Shown here in pieces: positions 1 to 7,745 of a DNA stretch of 46,931 nt (positions within the stretch are counted from its first letter, which is position 1; every line of letters starts with the position of its first letter). The position numbers and the translations under genes are program-made. The notes under the pieces were generated by a model. It saw only the letters and a list, made by a program, of their open reading frames with translations. It searched no databases and was not told the origin of the DNA. Source of the DNA: RGIG5579 sp045580105 (lineage in GTDB: Bacteria; Bacillota; Clostridia; Oscillospirales; SIG627); contig JAZNNH010000063.1 in assembly GCA_045580105.1 (NCBI GenBank), forward strand, positions 1 through 46,931. The letters run 5' to 3'.

Positions 1-806
1 CCCACACCCAGCGAGGGAATAAAATTGAACACGACAACGTTCAACAGTAAGGTCAAAAGAGAAAAGAATCCGCAAAACAAATTTCGGCGGATGCCGGAAA
101 TGGCAAGAATCCAAGAGTTTTTGAGGATCTTGGGTAGCTTAATGTCAAAGGTCACGCTCATCAAATACATATAGGGACGCATCAAAAGATAAATAAGCGA
201 TAAGAAGAAGGTCAGATACAAAAGCAAGAGGAAACCAAAGCTTTGGTTGGCATAGAAATAACTGACCAGATCAAAGGCGATGACAAAGAGAAACAAAATG
301 TCCACCAAGCCCAAAAGCATGGTCTGCTTCCAATTTTTCTTGATGCAGGAAAAGAAATCTTCCGCCAAATCCGTCGGTTCTTGACGGATGAAGTTGCGTT
401 GAAGGTAGGTCATCGCGGCGGTGCTGATGCCGAAGGTGAAAAGCAACAGAAGACCGACGACCAAAAGAGTATTCGTGATGGCAGAGGGATAACGATGCTG
501 AATCTGAATTCCCAAAACGCCGTGCAGGGTGTTCAACGCGTGGCTTTCCCCGTGGAGCATCACGCCCCAAAGCGGCTGAAACAAAACGTTCGTGGGGGTC
601 TTATAAGGAACGCCGCCCACGCCGGCAAGATACGCAAACAAAGCAAAAACGGGGGCGTTGGTCAAAAAGAAGAGAAGATTCAAGATCACAATCTTCCAAA
701 ACTTTTCGCCGAAGGTAACAAAGAAGCGCTTGAAGCCAAAGGTCTTGGCCACGTCTTCTTTTTTGACGCCTTTTCCCGGCTTTAAAAATCTGTTTAACAA
801 TCCCAT
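1..806 (-). CDS. DUF624 (YesL-like) multi-pass membrane protein, C-terminus outside window
   Basis: At least 268 codons are visible, reading leftward off the window edge without a stop. The protein begins MGLLNRFLKPGKGVKKED, then has a hydrophobic segment (about residues 33-55), a pair of long hydrophobic stretches in the middle (near 115-140 and 170-220) and another starting at about 245. The order of segments and the motif of Asn-Ala-Pro after the first helix resemble the DUF624/YesL family of Firmicutes integral membrane proteins, often found near carbohydrate transport genes; no biochemical function is established. The ATG at 806 lies 8 bases after an AAAGGA motif and overlaps the end of the upstream recombinase gene by 13 bases, so the two are probably cotranscribed and translationally coupled. 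Family call is fairly secure, role unknown. Confidence 0.75.
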   Translation of the reverse strand, partial: MGLLNRFLKPGKGVKKEDVAKTFGFKRFFVTFGEKFWKIVILNLLFFLTNAPVFALFAYLAGVGGVPYKTPTNVLFQPLWGVMLHGESHALNTLHGVLGIQIQHRYPSAITNTLLVVGLLLLFTFGISTAAMTYLQRNFIRQEPTDLAEDFFSCIKKNWKQTMLLGLVDILFLFVIAFDLVSYFYANQSFGFLLLLYLTFFLSLIYLLMRPYMYLMSVTFDIKLPKILKNSWILAISGIRRNLFCGFFSLLTLLLNVVVFNFIPSLGV

Positions 807-1612
807 ATTTTTTGATCCTTTACTTGTTTTTCATACTTTCGTAAGAGTAAATCCGAACGGTTTCCGAGCAAATCCTTGACCTGTGCTCGACCCCACCCGC
901 GAGAGAGCAGGATGCGTGCCAAGGATTGTCGAAGCACCTGCGGCGTGCAGTCGCAAATTCCCAGTTTTTCCGCCCGATCTTTTAAATTTTTCCAAAAGCC
1001 CTGCCGTGTGATGCGCTTTCCGGTGGAACCCAAAAACAGAGCCGATTCCTCTTTGGATTGCAGTTCGGAAAGGGTCCGGTACGAAAGCAGCTGCTCCATC
1101 AGATTTCCCGAAACGGAAAGCTGTCTGCGCTTTGCCCCTTGACCGCACAAAACCGCCGAGTCCTCAGGCAAAAGATCGCTTCGATCCATTTGCACCAATT
1201 CGGAAACGCGGATGCCCGTTTCACACAGAAGTCCGATCATCGCCTCGTCGCGCTTGCCGCGGATGCCGGTTTCGCAAATCAAAAACAGTTTTTCGAATTC
1301 ATCGTCCGTCAGCAGCGGCATTTCTTTTCGCCGAAAGGATGCCGGTGAAATTCCCGCCATCACGTCTGCCATCCCGGCGTGGTTTTGCCGCAGGAAGCGG
1401 TAATACCCTCTGACGGCGGAAATGGCACGGGAAAGCGTGCTGAGCGATACGCTTTGAGAAAGATAGGAAAAATACGCTTCCAGTTCCTCGTGCGAAAGCG
1501 AGGACAGAGGACGGGGAGAAACGTGGCGGGAAAGCGCTTCCAGATCGCGACGGTAAGACAGAACCGTGTTTTCTTTTTTTCGCTGTAGCAGAGCGCTTAC
1601 ATATTCTTCCAC
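794..1612 (-). CDS. XerD-like tyrosine recombinase with degenerate active site
   Basis: A 272-residue protein with the two-domain layout of XerC/XerD recombinases: a SAM-like core-binding N-domain (about 1-85) and a C-terminal catalytic domain (about 97-270). Aligning by motif to E. coli XerD, Arg135 (in GIRVSEL), Arg228 (in QVLRQS) and the nucleophile Tyr260 are kept, but the catalytic Lys is Gln158 (GQG instead of GKG), the first His is Gln225 and the second His is Asn251 (LLGN instead of LLGH). Spacings between these positions match the family, so the alignment is reliable. Cleavage activity is therefore doubtful. It starts with GTG at 1612 behind a strong GAGGAGGG site. Its position after a SpoIIM-like gene recalls the spoIIM-xerD neighbourhood of Firmicutes, suggesting a vertically inherited but functionally changed XerD paralogue rather than a mobile-element integrase. 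Confidence 0.85.
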   Translation of the reverse strand: MEEYVSALLQRKKENTVLSYRRDLEALSRHVSPRPLSSLSHEELEAYFSYLSQSVSLSTLSRAISAVRGYYRFLRQNHAGMADVMAGISPASFRRKEMPLLTDDEFEKLFLICETGIRGKRDEAMIGLLCETGIRVSELVQMDRSDLLPEDSAVLCGQGAKRRQLSVSGNLMEQLLSYRTLSELQSKEESALFLGSTGKRITRQGFWKNLKDRAEKLGICDCTPQVLRQSLARILLSRGWGRAQVKDLLGNRSDLLLRKYEKQVKDQKIWDC

Positions 1613-1638
1613 ACCTATCCCTCCTCTCGTTCCTTTTT

Positions 1639-1667
1639 ATTTTACAATAAAATATTTTACTTGACAA
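1639..1667 (-). promoter_or_regulatory. Promoter for the XerD-like gene
   Basis: On the minus strand a TTGTCA (-35, 1662-1667) and TAAAAT (-10, 1639-1644) are separated by 17 bases, ending about 27 bases before the GTG start. It would allow the recombinase and DUF624 genes to be transcribed apart from the SpoIIM-like gene upstream. Confidence 0.55.
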
Positions 1668-1701
1668 GAAAAAAAACGAATGTTTACAAAAAGGAAAAAA
1701 G

Positions 1702-2334
1702 TCAAGCAAACAAGGAACACAAAAAGGAGTAGCAAAACGACATCGCCCCCGCGAAAAGGAAGGCGCAAACAAACAAAAGGGTATAGATCGAAAGGAAGCG
1801 GAAATTGACCGTATTGCAAAAAAGAGAGGAATTGAAAAGCGTTCCGCCGAACATTCTTTTTTCTTCCGCGCGATAGGATTTCAAGGTGCCGTCACTGAAA
1901 AGCCGCAAGGAAACCATCGAACAAAAACTGGCATAGCCGCAAAAAACGGAAGTGGAAAACAGTACATAACAAAGCACCAAAACAAATAAGGGAACGCTCC
2001 CCCTTTGGTCGAACGAGGCGGCAATGGAACACAACAGATAGGAGGAAAAGAGCCCCCGTAGCAACAGCGAGAGGAACTGGAAAGCAGGTGCGTACACCGT
2101 GATCCCTAAGAAAAACGCCGCAAGATAAAGCAGCGCCTCCCCCGTAAAGTGCGCAGAAAACAAGTTTTTCCAATCAACTGATTCCAAAACCACAGCTCTT
2201 CCGCCGGCGCCGTAAAAAACAGCTTCCGTCAATAAAGCCGCAACAAAGAGTGCCATCGAAAGAAAAAAGAAGCGGTGATACCTGCCGTAACGGGCGCGGT
2301 ATCGCAAACGATGATATCCTTTGATCCTGCGCAT
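1702..2334 (-). CDS. SpoIIM-like membrane protein (stage II sporulation protein M family)
   Basis: A 210-residue integral membrane protein. A basic N-terminus (MRRIKGYHRLRYRARYGRYH) leads into a first helix (about 21-42), followed by a loop, a long paired hydrophobic block (about 66-110) containing LGITVYAPAF and RGLFSSYLL, another helix (about 115-145), a polar stretch and a last hairpin (about 178-210). The arrangement and the G-[IV]-[TS]-[VI]-x-x-P ... [RK]-G core match SpoIIM/DUF95, a part of the DMP complex that works with SpoIID and SpoIIP in septal peptidoglycan remodelling during engulfment. Length is right for SpoIIM (about 210). The XerD-like gene downstream fits the spoIIM-xerD neighbourhood of Firmicutes, and a spoIIP gene is present at 11,437. 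The ATG at 2334 has an AAAGGAGG site 6 bases upstream. Sequence similarity is weak, so the assignment rests on topology plus context. Confidence 0.55.
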   Translation of the reverse strand: MRRIKGYHRLRYRARYGRYHRFFFLSMALFVAALLTEAVFYGAGGRAVVLESVDWKNLFSAHFTGEALLYLAAFFLGITVYAPAFQFLSLLLRGLFSSYLLCSIAASFDQRGSVPLFVLVLCYVLFSTSVFCGYASFCSMVSLRLFSDGTLKSYRAEEKRMFGGTLFNSSLFCNTVNFRFLSIYTLLFVCAFLFAGAMSFCYSFLCSLFA

Positions 2335-2374
2335 ACAATCCTCCTTTTTTGTTACATTGTATACGCGAAGAATG

Positions 2375-2400
2375 AAAAAAAGACCGCAAGCGGTCTTTTT
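2375..2400 (-). terminator. Intrinsic terminator
   Basis: GACCGC/GCGGTC stem with an AA loop, flanked by A and T runs on both sides. It follows the stop codon of the gene ending at 2399 on the minus strand and overlaps it. Confidence 0.8.
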
Positions 2401-3388
2401 AACGTTGGTATTTAACTTGAGACAGAATCTCTTCGGGGTTCATATCACCCGTTACCTCACAGCGGTACAGCACGTTCCCCACGTCCAATCCGTAAAAGGT
2501 GATTTTTCCGAACTCGACCCCGCCCTCCCGCAAGGCGAGCAAAACAAGGCGGCAGGCATCGGCAAATTCTTCCCGATCGGGCTTTTCGTCACGGAAGGTA
2601 ACGGAAAAATGCGTGAAAGGATAAAGCGTTTCGGAAACCGTACCGTAGTGGCCGGGAACGGGCTGATCGCGATCCACAAGCAATTCCACCTCTTCCGTGA
2701 TCAGCGAAAATTCTTTTTGATGAAACACCTCGATCAGATCCGTCTTTCGCTTCATCAAAACGTAGCGGGAATAATCCGAAAAGAAGCCGTCTTCCACGTG
2801 CTCCCCGAAGCGAAGCGAGGACGTGAGCGTATTTCCTTCGTTGTCGTACGACACCGTCGCACAGTACTTCTTTTGACGAAAATCGTAGTAGAAAATCATA
2901 TCCCCAAAGGTCTGATCGGGATAGTGCTCGGAAAGGTATTCTTCTGCTTTTTGTTTTTCTTGCCGATAGGCGATGGGCGTTCCGACAAAGAATAGCGGCA
3001 ACAGAGTGCCGATGGCAAGCACCAAAACAAAGCCAAGACCCATCACGATTTTGCGCTTTGCTTTCAAACGCAGGATCGCCCTTGCACCGAACGCGCCGCA
3101 AAGGGCGAGAAGGGCGGACACCACGGCAAAGGAAAACGGATCGGAAAAGCTTGCCATCACGCCGTAAAACAGGGCAATTGCGCCGCCTACAAGCGGAAAG
3201 AAGAGGATGGGACAGTCAAAGAATCCCGCGACAAACGAAAACAAAAACATCAGCGGAAAGGTTGCCGCAAATCCCCTCTCCGGAAACGAAAAATAGACGC
3301 CGAGCGTCAAACAAAACGTTGCCAGAAGAAGGCGAATGTGTTTTTTTTCGGGAAGATAACAAGCTTTTGTGAGCACTGCTTTTTTCAT
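2399..3388 (-). CDS. Membrane protein with extracytoplasmic C-terminal domain, function unknown
   Basis: A 329-residue protein starting MKKAVLTKACYLPEKKH. Four to five hydrophobic segments fill roughly residues 20-155 (paired helices at 20-75, then 85-110 and 130-155), after which the remaining 170 residues are polar and likely lie outside the membrane. The C-terminal part has a charged, alpha/beta-looking sequence with motifs such as DMIFYYDFRQKKY and a final GKITFYGLDVGNVLYRCEV strand pair, loosely like the small YfjL-type secreted domains of Firmicutes; I do not recognise a specific family. I chose the ATG at 3388 because AAAAGGAACG lies 8 bases upstream; two in-frame ATGs slightly upstream lack this spacing. 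It stands alone between spoVG and a terminator. Confidence 0.75.
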   Translation of the reverse strand: MKKAVLTKACYLPEKKHIRLLLATFCLTLGVYFSFPERGFAATFPLMFLFSFVAGFFDCPILFFPLVGGAIALFYGVMASFSDPFSFAVVSALLALCGAFGARAILRLKAKRKIVMGLGFVLVLAIGTLLPLFFVGTPIAYRQEKQKAEEYLSEHYPDQTFGDMIFYYDFRQKKYCATVSYDNEGNTLTSSLRFGEHVEDGFFSDYSRYVLMKRKTDLIEVFHQKEFSLITEEVELLVDRDQPVPGHYGTVSETLYPFTHFSVTFRDEKPDREEFADACRLVLLALREGGVEFGKITFYGLDVGNVLYRCEVTGDMNPEEILSQVKYQR

Positions 3389-3459
3389 TGAATCGTTCCT
3401 TTTCATCATTCTTCTTTTTATTATAGCAAAAACCGAGAGCGCAGTCAATTCAAAAGAAG

Positions 3460-3490
3460 AACACTTCCTGCTTTTTTGACAGGAAGTGTT
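3460..3490 (-). terminator. Terminator after spoVG
   Basis: Eleven-base perfect stem AACACTTCCTG/CAGGAAGTGTT with a 9-base loop, 31 bases downstream of the spoVG stop, with a T-rich tail on the minus strand (CTTCTTTTG). Confidence 0.7.
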
Positions 3491-3521
3491 GCAAATCTTT
3501 GGTATTGTGGCTATAATGAAA

Positions 3522-3827
3522 TTAGCTGTTGAAAGATCCGCTCGCTTCGGCAGATTCGAGGGCGGCTTCCTCTTCCAATGCTTTGTGGAAGGCGTCCAAA
3601 ACCGCCTCTTCCACCTCGGCGCGAAATGCGGCGGTAATGGGATGAGCAATGTCACGGTAAGTACCGTCGGCATTCTTGCGGCTGGGCATTACGATAAAAT
3701 GTCGGTCGTTGGCAAAGATTACTTTCACATCGTGAACAACAAAAACCCCGTCAAAGGTAATGCTTGCCACTGCCAACATCGGTCCCTGTGTAAACGTTTT
3801 TCTGATTTTAACGTCCGTAATTTGCAT
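3522..3827 (-). CDS. spoVG: Septation/regulatory protein SpoVG
   Basis: A 101-residue protein beginning MQITDVKIRKTF, with the diagnostic core FVVHDVKVI and FIVMPSRK, and the DIAHPI segment; this is the full-length SpoVG fold (family usually 84-100 residues) followed by a short acidic, serine-rich tail. SpoVG is a small nucleic-acid-binding regulator that affects asymmetric septation, cell envelope and RNA-level regulation in Firmicutes. The ATG at 3827 is preceded by AAAAGGAG with good spacing. It is divergently transcribed from murC; in many Clostridia spoVG is adjacent to cell-wall precursor genes, which agrees with the pairing here. Confidence 0.96.
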   Translation of the reverse strand: MQITDVKIRKTFTQGPMLAVASITFDGVFVVHDVKVIFANDRHFIVMPSRKNADGTYRDIAHPITAAFRAEVEEAVLDAFHKALEEEAALESAEASGSFNS

Positions 3828-3879
3828 CTTTTTTCTCCTTTTCGTATCGTCAAAACGATTTTTTCCATCTTTCGCGCTT

Positions 3880-3885
3880 ATTATA
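3880..3885 (-). promoter_or_regulatory. Possible -10 element for spoVG
   Basis: A TATAAT on the minus strand 53 bases upstream of the spoVG start. No convincing -35 sequence is present at 16-18 bases, so an alternative sigma factor or activator may be involved; no clear SigH consensus was found. Confidence 0.35.
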
Positions 3886-3915
3886 ACGATTGAATATGAA
3901 TTTTAGGTGAATTGT

Positions 3916-5301
3916 ATGATGAATGTATGTGATTTTTTTGCATTTTTGGCAAAGTCGCCAAAGCTGTATTTTTTGGGAATCGGCGGGGTCAGTATGTCCT
4001 CTTTGGCATTTTGGGCAAAGAAGCGGGGCTGCCGCGTTTCCGGCTTTGACGCAACCTTAAGCCAGGTCACCGATGCGTTGGCGCAGGCAGGCATTCCCGT
4101 TTCCGACCGCTTTGATCCCGGCAACTACGAGGGCGTGGATTTGATCGTTTACACCGGTGCGATCCACGACACCGATCCGGTTCTTGCCTACCCCAGACAG
4201 CAAAACATCCCCGAAATGACGAGAGCCGAATTTTTGGGATTGATGATGAAGCATTCGGAAAACCCCATCGGGGTTTCCGGCACCCACGGAAAAAGCACGA
4301 CCACCGGCATGCTCTCTTCCATTTTTTTGGCACAGGAAGAACGCGATCCCACGGTGATGGCAGGTGCCGTGCTTCCCGAACTGAATTCGACTTACCGCTT
4401 GGGTCAAGGAGAGGATTTTATTTTCGAAGCGTGCGAATATCAAAATTCCTTTCTCTCCTTCTTCCCTCACTTGGCTCTGATTCTCAACGTAGAGCACGAC
4501 CACGCCGACTTTTTCCCCACGCTCTCCGACGTGATTCGATCCTTCGTTGCCTTTGCGGATTTGGCAAAGGACGGATGGGCGATTTTCAATTTTGATAACG
4601 AGGGGGCAAGACAGGTTGCAAGCCAAACCAAAAGCCCCGTGTTTTTCTTTTCTCAAACCGAGAAAAAAGACCTCTGGTGCGAAAACCTGAAAGAAGAGAA
4701 GGGCTTCTATTCCTTTGATCTTTTCACGAAAAGCGGACTTTACGCATCCTGCCGACTGTCCGTTCCCGGCATTCACAACGTGCAATACGCCCTTGCCGCC
4801 GCCTCCGCCGCCTATTTGTCCGGCATTTCCGGTCAAGCGGTGGAAAAGGGACTGATGCGCTTTCGCGGGGTCAAACGCCGTTTTGAATATCGCGGAAAAT
4901 GCGGCAATATGTTCGTCTTCGACGATTACGCCCACCATCCGGATGAAATTTCGGCAACCTTAAGTGCCGTCAAAAAACTGGGATATGAAAAAATCACCGT
5001 GGTGTTCCAATCCCACACCTTTACCCGAACGCAGGCCTACTGGGATCAATTTCTCTCGTCCCTTTCTCAGGCAGATCGCGTCATTTTTGCCGATATTTAT
5101 CCTGCCAGAGAAGAGCCGATCCCGAATATCGATGCCGCCCACCTTGCCGAAAGCAGTACAAACGGCGAATACCTCGGCGATTTCGATGCCATTGCGAAGG
5201 CCCTGCGGCAATCGCAAGATTCGGGTCTGCTTCTCATTATGGGTGCCGGTGACATCATTCACTTAACCGATCACATCCTGACGGAAACGGCGCCTTCATG
5301 A
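3916..5301 (+). CDS. murC: UDP-N-acetylmuramate--L-alanine ligase MurC
   Basis: A 461-residue Mur ligase adding L-alanine to UDP-MurNAc in the cytoplasm, the first step of the peptide stem. The N-terminal Rossmann motif GIGGVSMS is at 21-28, the ATP-binding P-loop GTHGKSTTTGM begins at residue 122, and the C-terminal MurC signature DDYAHHPDEI is at 336-345. GGVSMS and the HHP signature separate it from MurD/E/F. Length matches the family (450-490). The start is ATG 3916, 6 bases after AGGTG; an in-frame GTG at 3907 sits inside that ribosome binding site and is unlikely. The stop overlaps the next start (ATGA), so murC heads a coupled three-gene operon with a NERD protein and a pseudouridine synthase. 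Confidence 0.97.
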   Translation: MMNVCDFFAFLAKSPKLYFLGIGGVSMSSLAFWAKKRGCRVSGFDATLSQVTDALAQAGIPVSDRFDPGNYEGVDLIVYTGAIHDTDPVLAYPRQQNIPEMTRAEFLGLMMKHSENPIGVSGTHGKSTTTGMLSSIFLAQEERDPTVMAGAVLPELNSTYRLGQGEDFIFEACEYQNSFLSFFPHLALILNVEHDHADFFPTLSDVIRSFVAFADLAKDGWAIFNFDNEGARQVASQTKSPVFFFSQTEKKDLWCENLKEEKGFYSFDLFTKSGLYASCRLSVPGIHNVQYALAAASAAYLSGISGQAVEKGLMRFRGVKRRFEYRGKCGNMFVFDDYAHHPDEISATLSAVKKLGYEKITVVFQSHTFTRTQAYWDQFLSSLSQADRVIFADIYPAREEPIPNIDAAHLAESSTNGEYLGDFDAIAKALRQSQDSGLLLIMGAGDIIHLTDHILTETAPS

Positions 5302-6011
5302 CAGACGCTTCCCTCATCCTTTTCATTTTCCTCTCGGTGGATGCACTGGTGCTTCTTTTGCTTTTGATCCTTCACATCCGTCGAACGCTTCGTCAAAATC
5401 GGATCCGCCACTACGGCGACCGTGCGGAAGAGGAAGTAAAGCAATATCTGCAAACACAATTTCCGAACGCAACGCTCTTACATAACGTATTTTTAAAAAC
5501 AGAGCACGGCGTCACGCAGATCGATCACATTCTCCTTTGCAAATGGGGCGTGTTTGTGATCGAAACCAAAAGCCACAACGGAAGAATCGACACGGAAAAG
5601 CGCGAGTGGGTGCAAATCTACAAGGATAAGGTCATTCGCTTTCATTCTCCCGTGTTGCAAAACGAAACCCACCGAATGGCTTTGGTTCGAATCTTAAAAA
5701 AGAACCCTGCCTTTCGCTCGCTTCGCGTGACGGGGCTTGTGGTCTTCACGTCGCAAAAGGTTTCCTTTTCCCGCCGCCCCGAGGGCGTTTTGCGCCTTTC
5801 GGAATTGGCGCAGGTCATCAAAAGCGGCAGTAAGACGGGATTTTCCCGTCACAGCGCATTCACTGCAAAGCCCGGATCGCACTACCTTTCCTCCGCCAAG
5901 CAAAAAAGCTTGGAAAAATGGATTCGCAAACACTGCACCCGAAGTCGAAAACTTACGAAAGATCACTTACGATCCGTGCGCACCTTGGATCGGAACGGTT
6001 ATTCCATATGA
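5298..6011 (+). CDS. Membrane-anchored NERD (nuclease-related) domain protein
   Basis: A 237-residue protein with one N-terminal transmembrane helix (about 6-28) and a basic RRTLRQNRIRHYGDRAEEEV segment leading into a NERD domain (about 38-150). The core GVTQIDHILLCKWGVFVIETK carries the D...E-x-K pattern of restriction-endonuclease-like nucleases. The remaining tail is basic and could bind nucleic acid. The family is annotated as nuclease-related; the substrate is unknown. It starts at the ATGA overlap with murC and ends in an ATGA overlap with the RluA gene, so all three are probably translated as a coupled unit. Whether the conservation with murC reflects shared function or only convenience cannot be told from the sequence. 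Confidence 0.85.
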   Translation: MTDASLILFIFLSVDALVLLLLLILHIRRTLRQNRIRHYGDRAEEEVKQYLQTQFPNATLLHNVFLKTEHGVTQIDHILLCKWGVFVIETKSHNGRIDTEKREWVQIYKDKVIRFHSPVLQNETHRMALVRILKKNPAFRSLRVTGLVVFTSQKVSFSRRPEGVLRLSELAQVIKSGSKTGFSRHSAFTAKPGSHYLSSAKQKSLEKWIRKHCTRSRKLTKDHLRSVRTLDRNGYSI

Positions 6012-6658
6012 ACATACTTTACGTTGACCAAGACATCGTCGTTGCCGTCAAGCCCTGCGGCGTCCTCTCGCAAGACAGCGAAAAGGAAAAAGGGATGCCC
6101 GAAATGCTAACCAAAAAACTGGGCGGGCCAATCTTTTGTGTTCACCGCTTGGATCGCGATACCGCGGGGGTAATGGTCTTTGCAAGAAACAGCAAAAGCG
6201 CCGCCGCCCTGTCAGACGCCATCGCGCGGCGAAACGTTACGAAAGAATATCTTGCCGTCTTTTCGGGAAGGATGGAAGAAAAAGAAGGATTTTTAGAAGA
6301 CTTCCTTTTCTTCGACCGAAAAAAGGGCAAAGTGTTTCCCGTAAAAAGAGAGCGCAAGGGAGTAAAAAAAGCGCAGCTGCACTATCGCATTTTGGAGGAA
6401 ACGGACACGCTTTCCTTGGCAAAGGTTTGTCCCATCACAGGACGCACCCATCAAATTCGGGTGCAGTTTGCCAGCAGACAGCATCCCCTTTTCGGAGATC
6501 GCAAATACGGCGGCTCGCAAAACACGCTCGGTCTTTTTTCTCACACCCTACGTTTTTCTCACCCCGAAACCGGAGAGGAACTGTTTTTTTCTCAGTTGCC
6601 CCCAAGTAAGACCCCTTGGACCCACTTCTCCTTCTCGAAATTGAAATCCATTCCCTGA
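6008..6658 (+). CDS. RluA-family pseudouridine synthase
   Basis: A 216-residue enzyme converting uridine to pseudouridine in rRNA or tRNA. It opens with MNILYVDQDIVVAVKPCGVLSQ, the typical KPxGV start of the catalytic domain, has the catalytic HRLDRDTAG motif with Asp49, and GRTHQIRVQFA in the C-terminal half. There is no S4 RNA-binding domain, so it belongs to the short RluA/RluC-type proteins; the exact target is not predictable. I chose ATG 6008, which overlaps the NERD stop as ATGA; an upstream in-frame ATG at 5918 lies inside the NERD gene and would add a non-conserved extension. It is the last gene before a strong terminator. Confidence 0.92.
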   Translation: MNILYVDQDIVVAVKPCGVLSQDSEKEKGMPEMLTKKLGGPIFCVHRLDRDTAGVMVFARNSKSAAALSDAIARRNVTKEYLAVFSGRMEEKEGFLEDFLFFDRKKGKVFPVKRERKGVKKAQLHYRILEETDTLSLAKVCPITGRTHQIRVQFASRQHPLFGDRKYGGSQNTLGLFSHTLRFSHPETGEELFFSQLPPSKTPWTHFSFSKLKSIP

Positions 6659-6690
6659 TTCTTTCCCTTCAAACAATGCAATCTCAACAA

Positions 6691-6718
6691 AAAAGAAACT
6701 GCTGTCAGTTTCTTTTTT
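6691..6718 (+). terminator. Terminator of the murC operon
   Basis: Stem GAAACTG/CAGTTTC extended by A/T pairs with a CTGT loop, followed by a run of six T. It lies 33 bases after the pseudouridine synthase stop. Confidence 0.85.
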
Positions 6719-6798
6719 ATTTATCTATTTTATAAATCAAGAGGAGTTCTATAACAAAACGACATACAAAATATAATAAAGTTGTATTGTTGAAAAAC

Positions 6799-6827
6799 TT
6801 GATTTTTTTAATTTTGCGTGGTACAAT
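6799..6827 (+). promoter_or_regulatory. Promoter of the Lrp/AsnC gene
   Basis: TTGATT (6799-6804) and TACAAT (6822-6827) with a 17-base spacer, 52 bases before the start codon. Good vegetative sigma-A type match. Confidence 0.7.
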
Positions 6828-6879
6828 AAATCGAAGTTCTGAAAAAAGTTAAGGTTTTGCAAGCAAAGGAGTATCTTCC

Positions 6880-7317
6880 ATGGATAAAGTGGACCAAAAA
6901 ATCATTCAAATGTTGCAAAAGAACGCCAGGATTCCGGTAAAAGATATTGCCAAGGAAGTATTTCTTTCCTCCCCTGCCGTTTCCGCCCGTATTGATCGCT
7001 TGGTGCAGGATGGTTTGATCAAAGGGTATCATATGACCATTGACCGCAGCAAATTGGGCTACGATCTGACCGCCTTCATTCAGCTGGAGATCACTCCCCA
7101 TCAAAAAGCCGAATTTTATCCCTTTATTAAAAAATCTCCCAACGTTTTGGAATGCTCCTGTGTCACCGGACAGTATTCCCAGCTGATCAAGGTTGCCTTT
7201 CGTTCCACCTCGGAGCTGGAGGTCTTTCTCGGCTCTCTTCAGCAGTTCGGCAGAACCATCACACAGATTGTCTTTTCCACGCAGGTTGAGCCGCGCGACA
7301 TTGACATTTTAAACTGA
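6880..7317 (+). CDS. Lrp/AsnC family transcriptional regulator
   Basis: A 145-residue regulator with an N-terminal winged helix-turn-helix (about 1-60; MDKVDQKIIQMLQKNARIPVKDIAKE is the standard AsnC opening) and a C-terminal RAM/AsnC_trans_reg ligand-binding domain (about 66-142). Family members form octamers or dimers and respond to amino acids. The start has AAAGGAG 7 bases upstream, and a promoter and terminator bracket the gene, so it is monocistronic. The closest candidate target by position is the EamA-type exporter downstream on the opposite strand; Lrp-like proteins commonly control amino acid export, but this link is inference. Confidence 0.93.
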   Translation: MDKVDQKIIQMLQKNARIPVKDIAKEVFLSSPAVSARIDRLVQDGLIKGYHMTIDRSKLGYDLTAFIQLEITPHQKAEFYPFIKKSPNVLECSCVTGQYSQLIKVAFRSTSELEVFLGSLQQFGRTITQIVFSTQVEPRDIDILN

Positions 7318-7344
7318 AGAACTCTCATTTTTTCATCCAACAGA

Positions 7345-7379
7345 AAATCCGACCTATGCATCATAGGTCGGATTTTTTT
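7345..7379 (+). terminator. Terminator after the Lrp/AsnC gene
   Basis: Thirteen-base perfect stem AATCCGACCTATG/CATAGGTCGGATT with a CAT loop and seven following T residues, 28 bases after the stop. Confidence 0.9.
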
Positions 7380-7380
7380 G

Positions 7381-7745
7381 TTATTGTTCTTTTTTCGTCA
7401 GATATTGATCCATAACAAAGTCAAAACCGCGCGTGTTCAAATCATTCCAGAAGCGCGCTCGTGCTTTGTGCTTGCGCGGGAATGAAACACCTTGTAATTC
7501 TCGTCAAAATCCGCACGGTAGACCACGCCGCCCATTTCAAGCACCGCATCCGGATAACGCGGTAAAGGCGCCGCCCGACGTGGATTTTCGCAGTACGTTT
7601 TCTTCTTTATGCACACAGCTGTAAACCCTTTTTTCTTCCCGATTCTTTAACGCTTCGCTATTGAGAGACGGGCAGACCTCGCGGCAGAGATTGCAGTCGA
7701 TGTAAAGTCCTTGTTCGCTCTGCGGGTAAACAAATCTTTCCGCAT
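7381..7745 (-). pseudogene. Decayed F420-hydrogenase/dehydrogenase-beta-like iron-sulfur oxidoreductase
   Basis: No intact reading frame spans this stretch, but minus-strand translation in shifting frames gives recognisable pieces in the right order: NAERFVYPQSEQGLYIDC followed by NLCREVCPSLN, a second-cluster 4Fe-4S ligand pattern (CxxCxxxCP); RKSTSGGAFTALS, which matches the SSGG-type segment that follows in F420H2 dehydrogenase/hydrogenase beta-type proteins; then, one frame over, VLEMGGVVYRADFDENYKVFH, the usual GGVVYGAxFD core; and finally FDFVMDQYLTKKEQ before a stop at 7381. The N-terminal first cluster and most of the C-terminal domain are missing, and at least two frameshifts separate the parts. 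It lies directly downstream of the EamA stop. In intact form such proteins often accompany polysaccharide pyruvyl transferases. Confidence 0.7.

Noticed and set aside
794..1612. Integrase of a mobile element
   Set aside because: Adjacent genes are chromosomal, SpoIIM-like neighbour fits the XerD context, and no attachment site or cargo is visible.
3846..3865. Rightward terminator-like hairpin ATCGT/ACGAT plus T run upstream of murC
   Set aside because: Stem is only five pairs and no rightward transcript would end here; probably chance within the promoter region.
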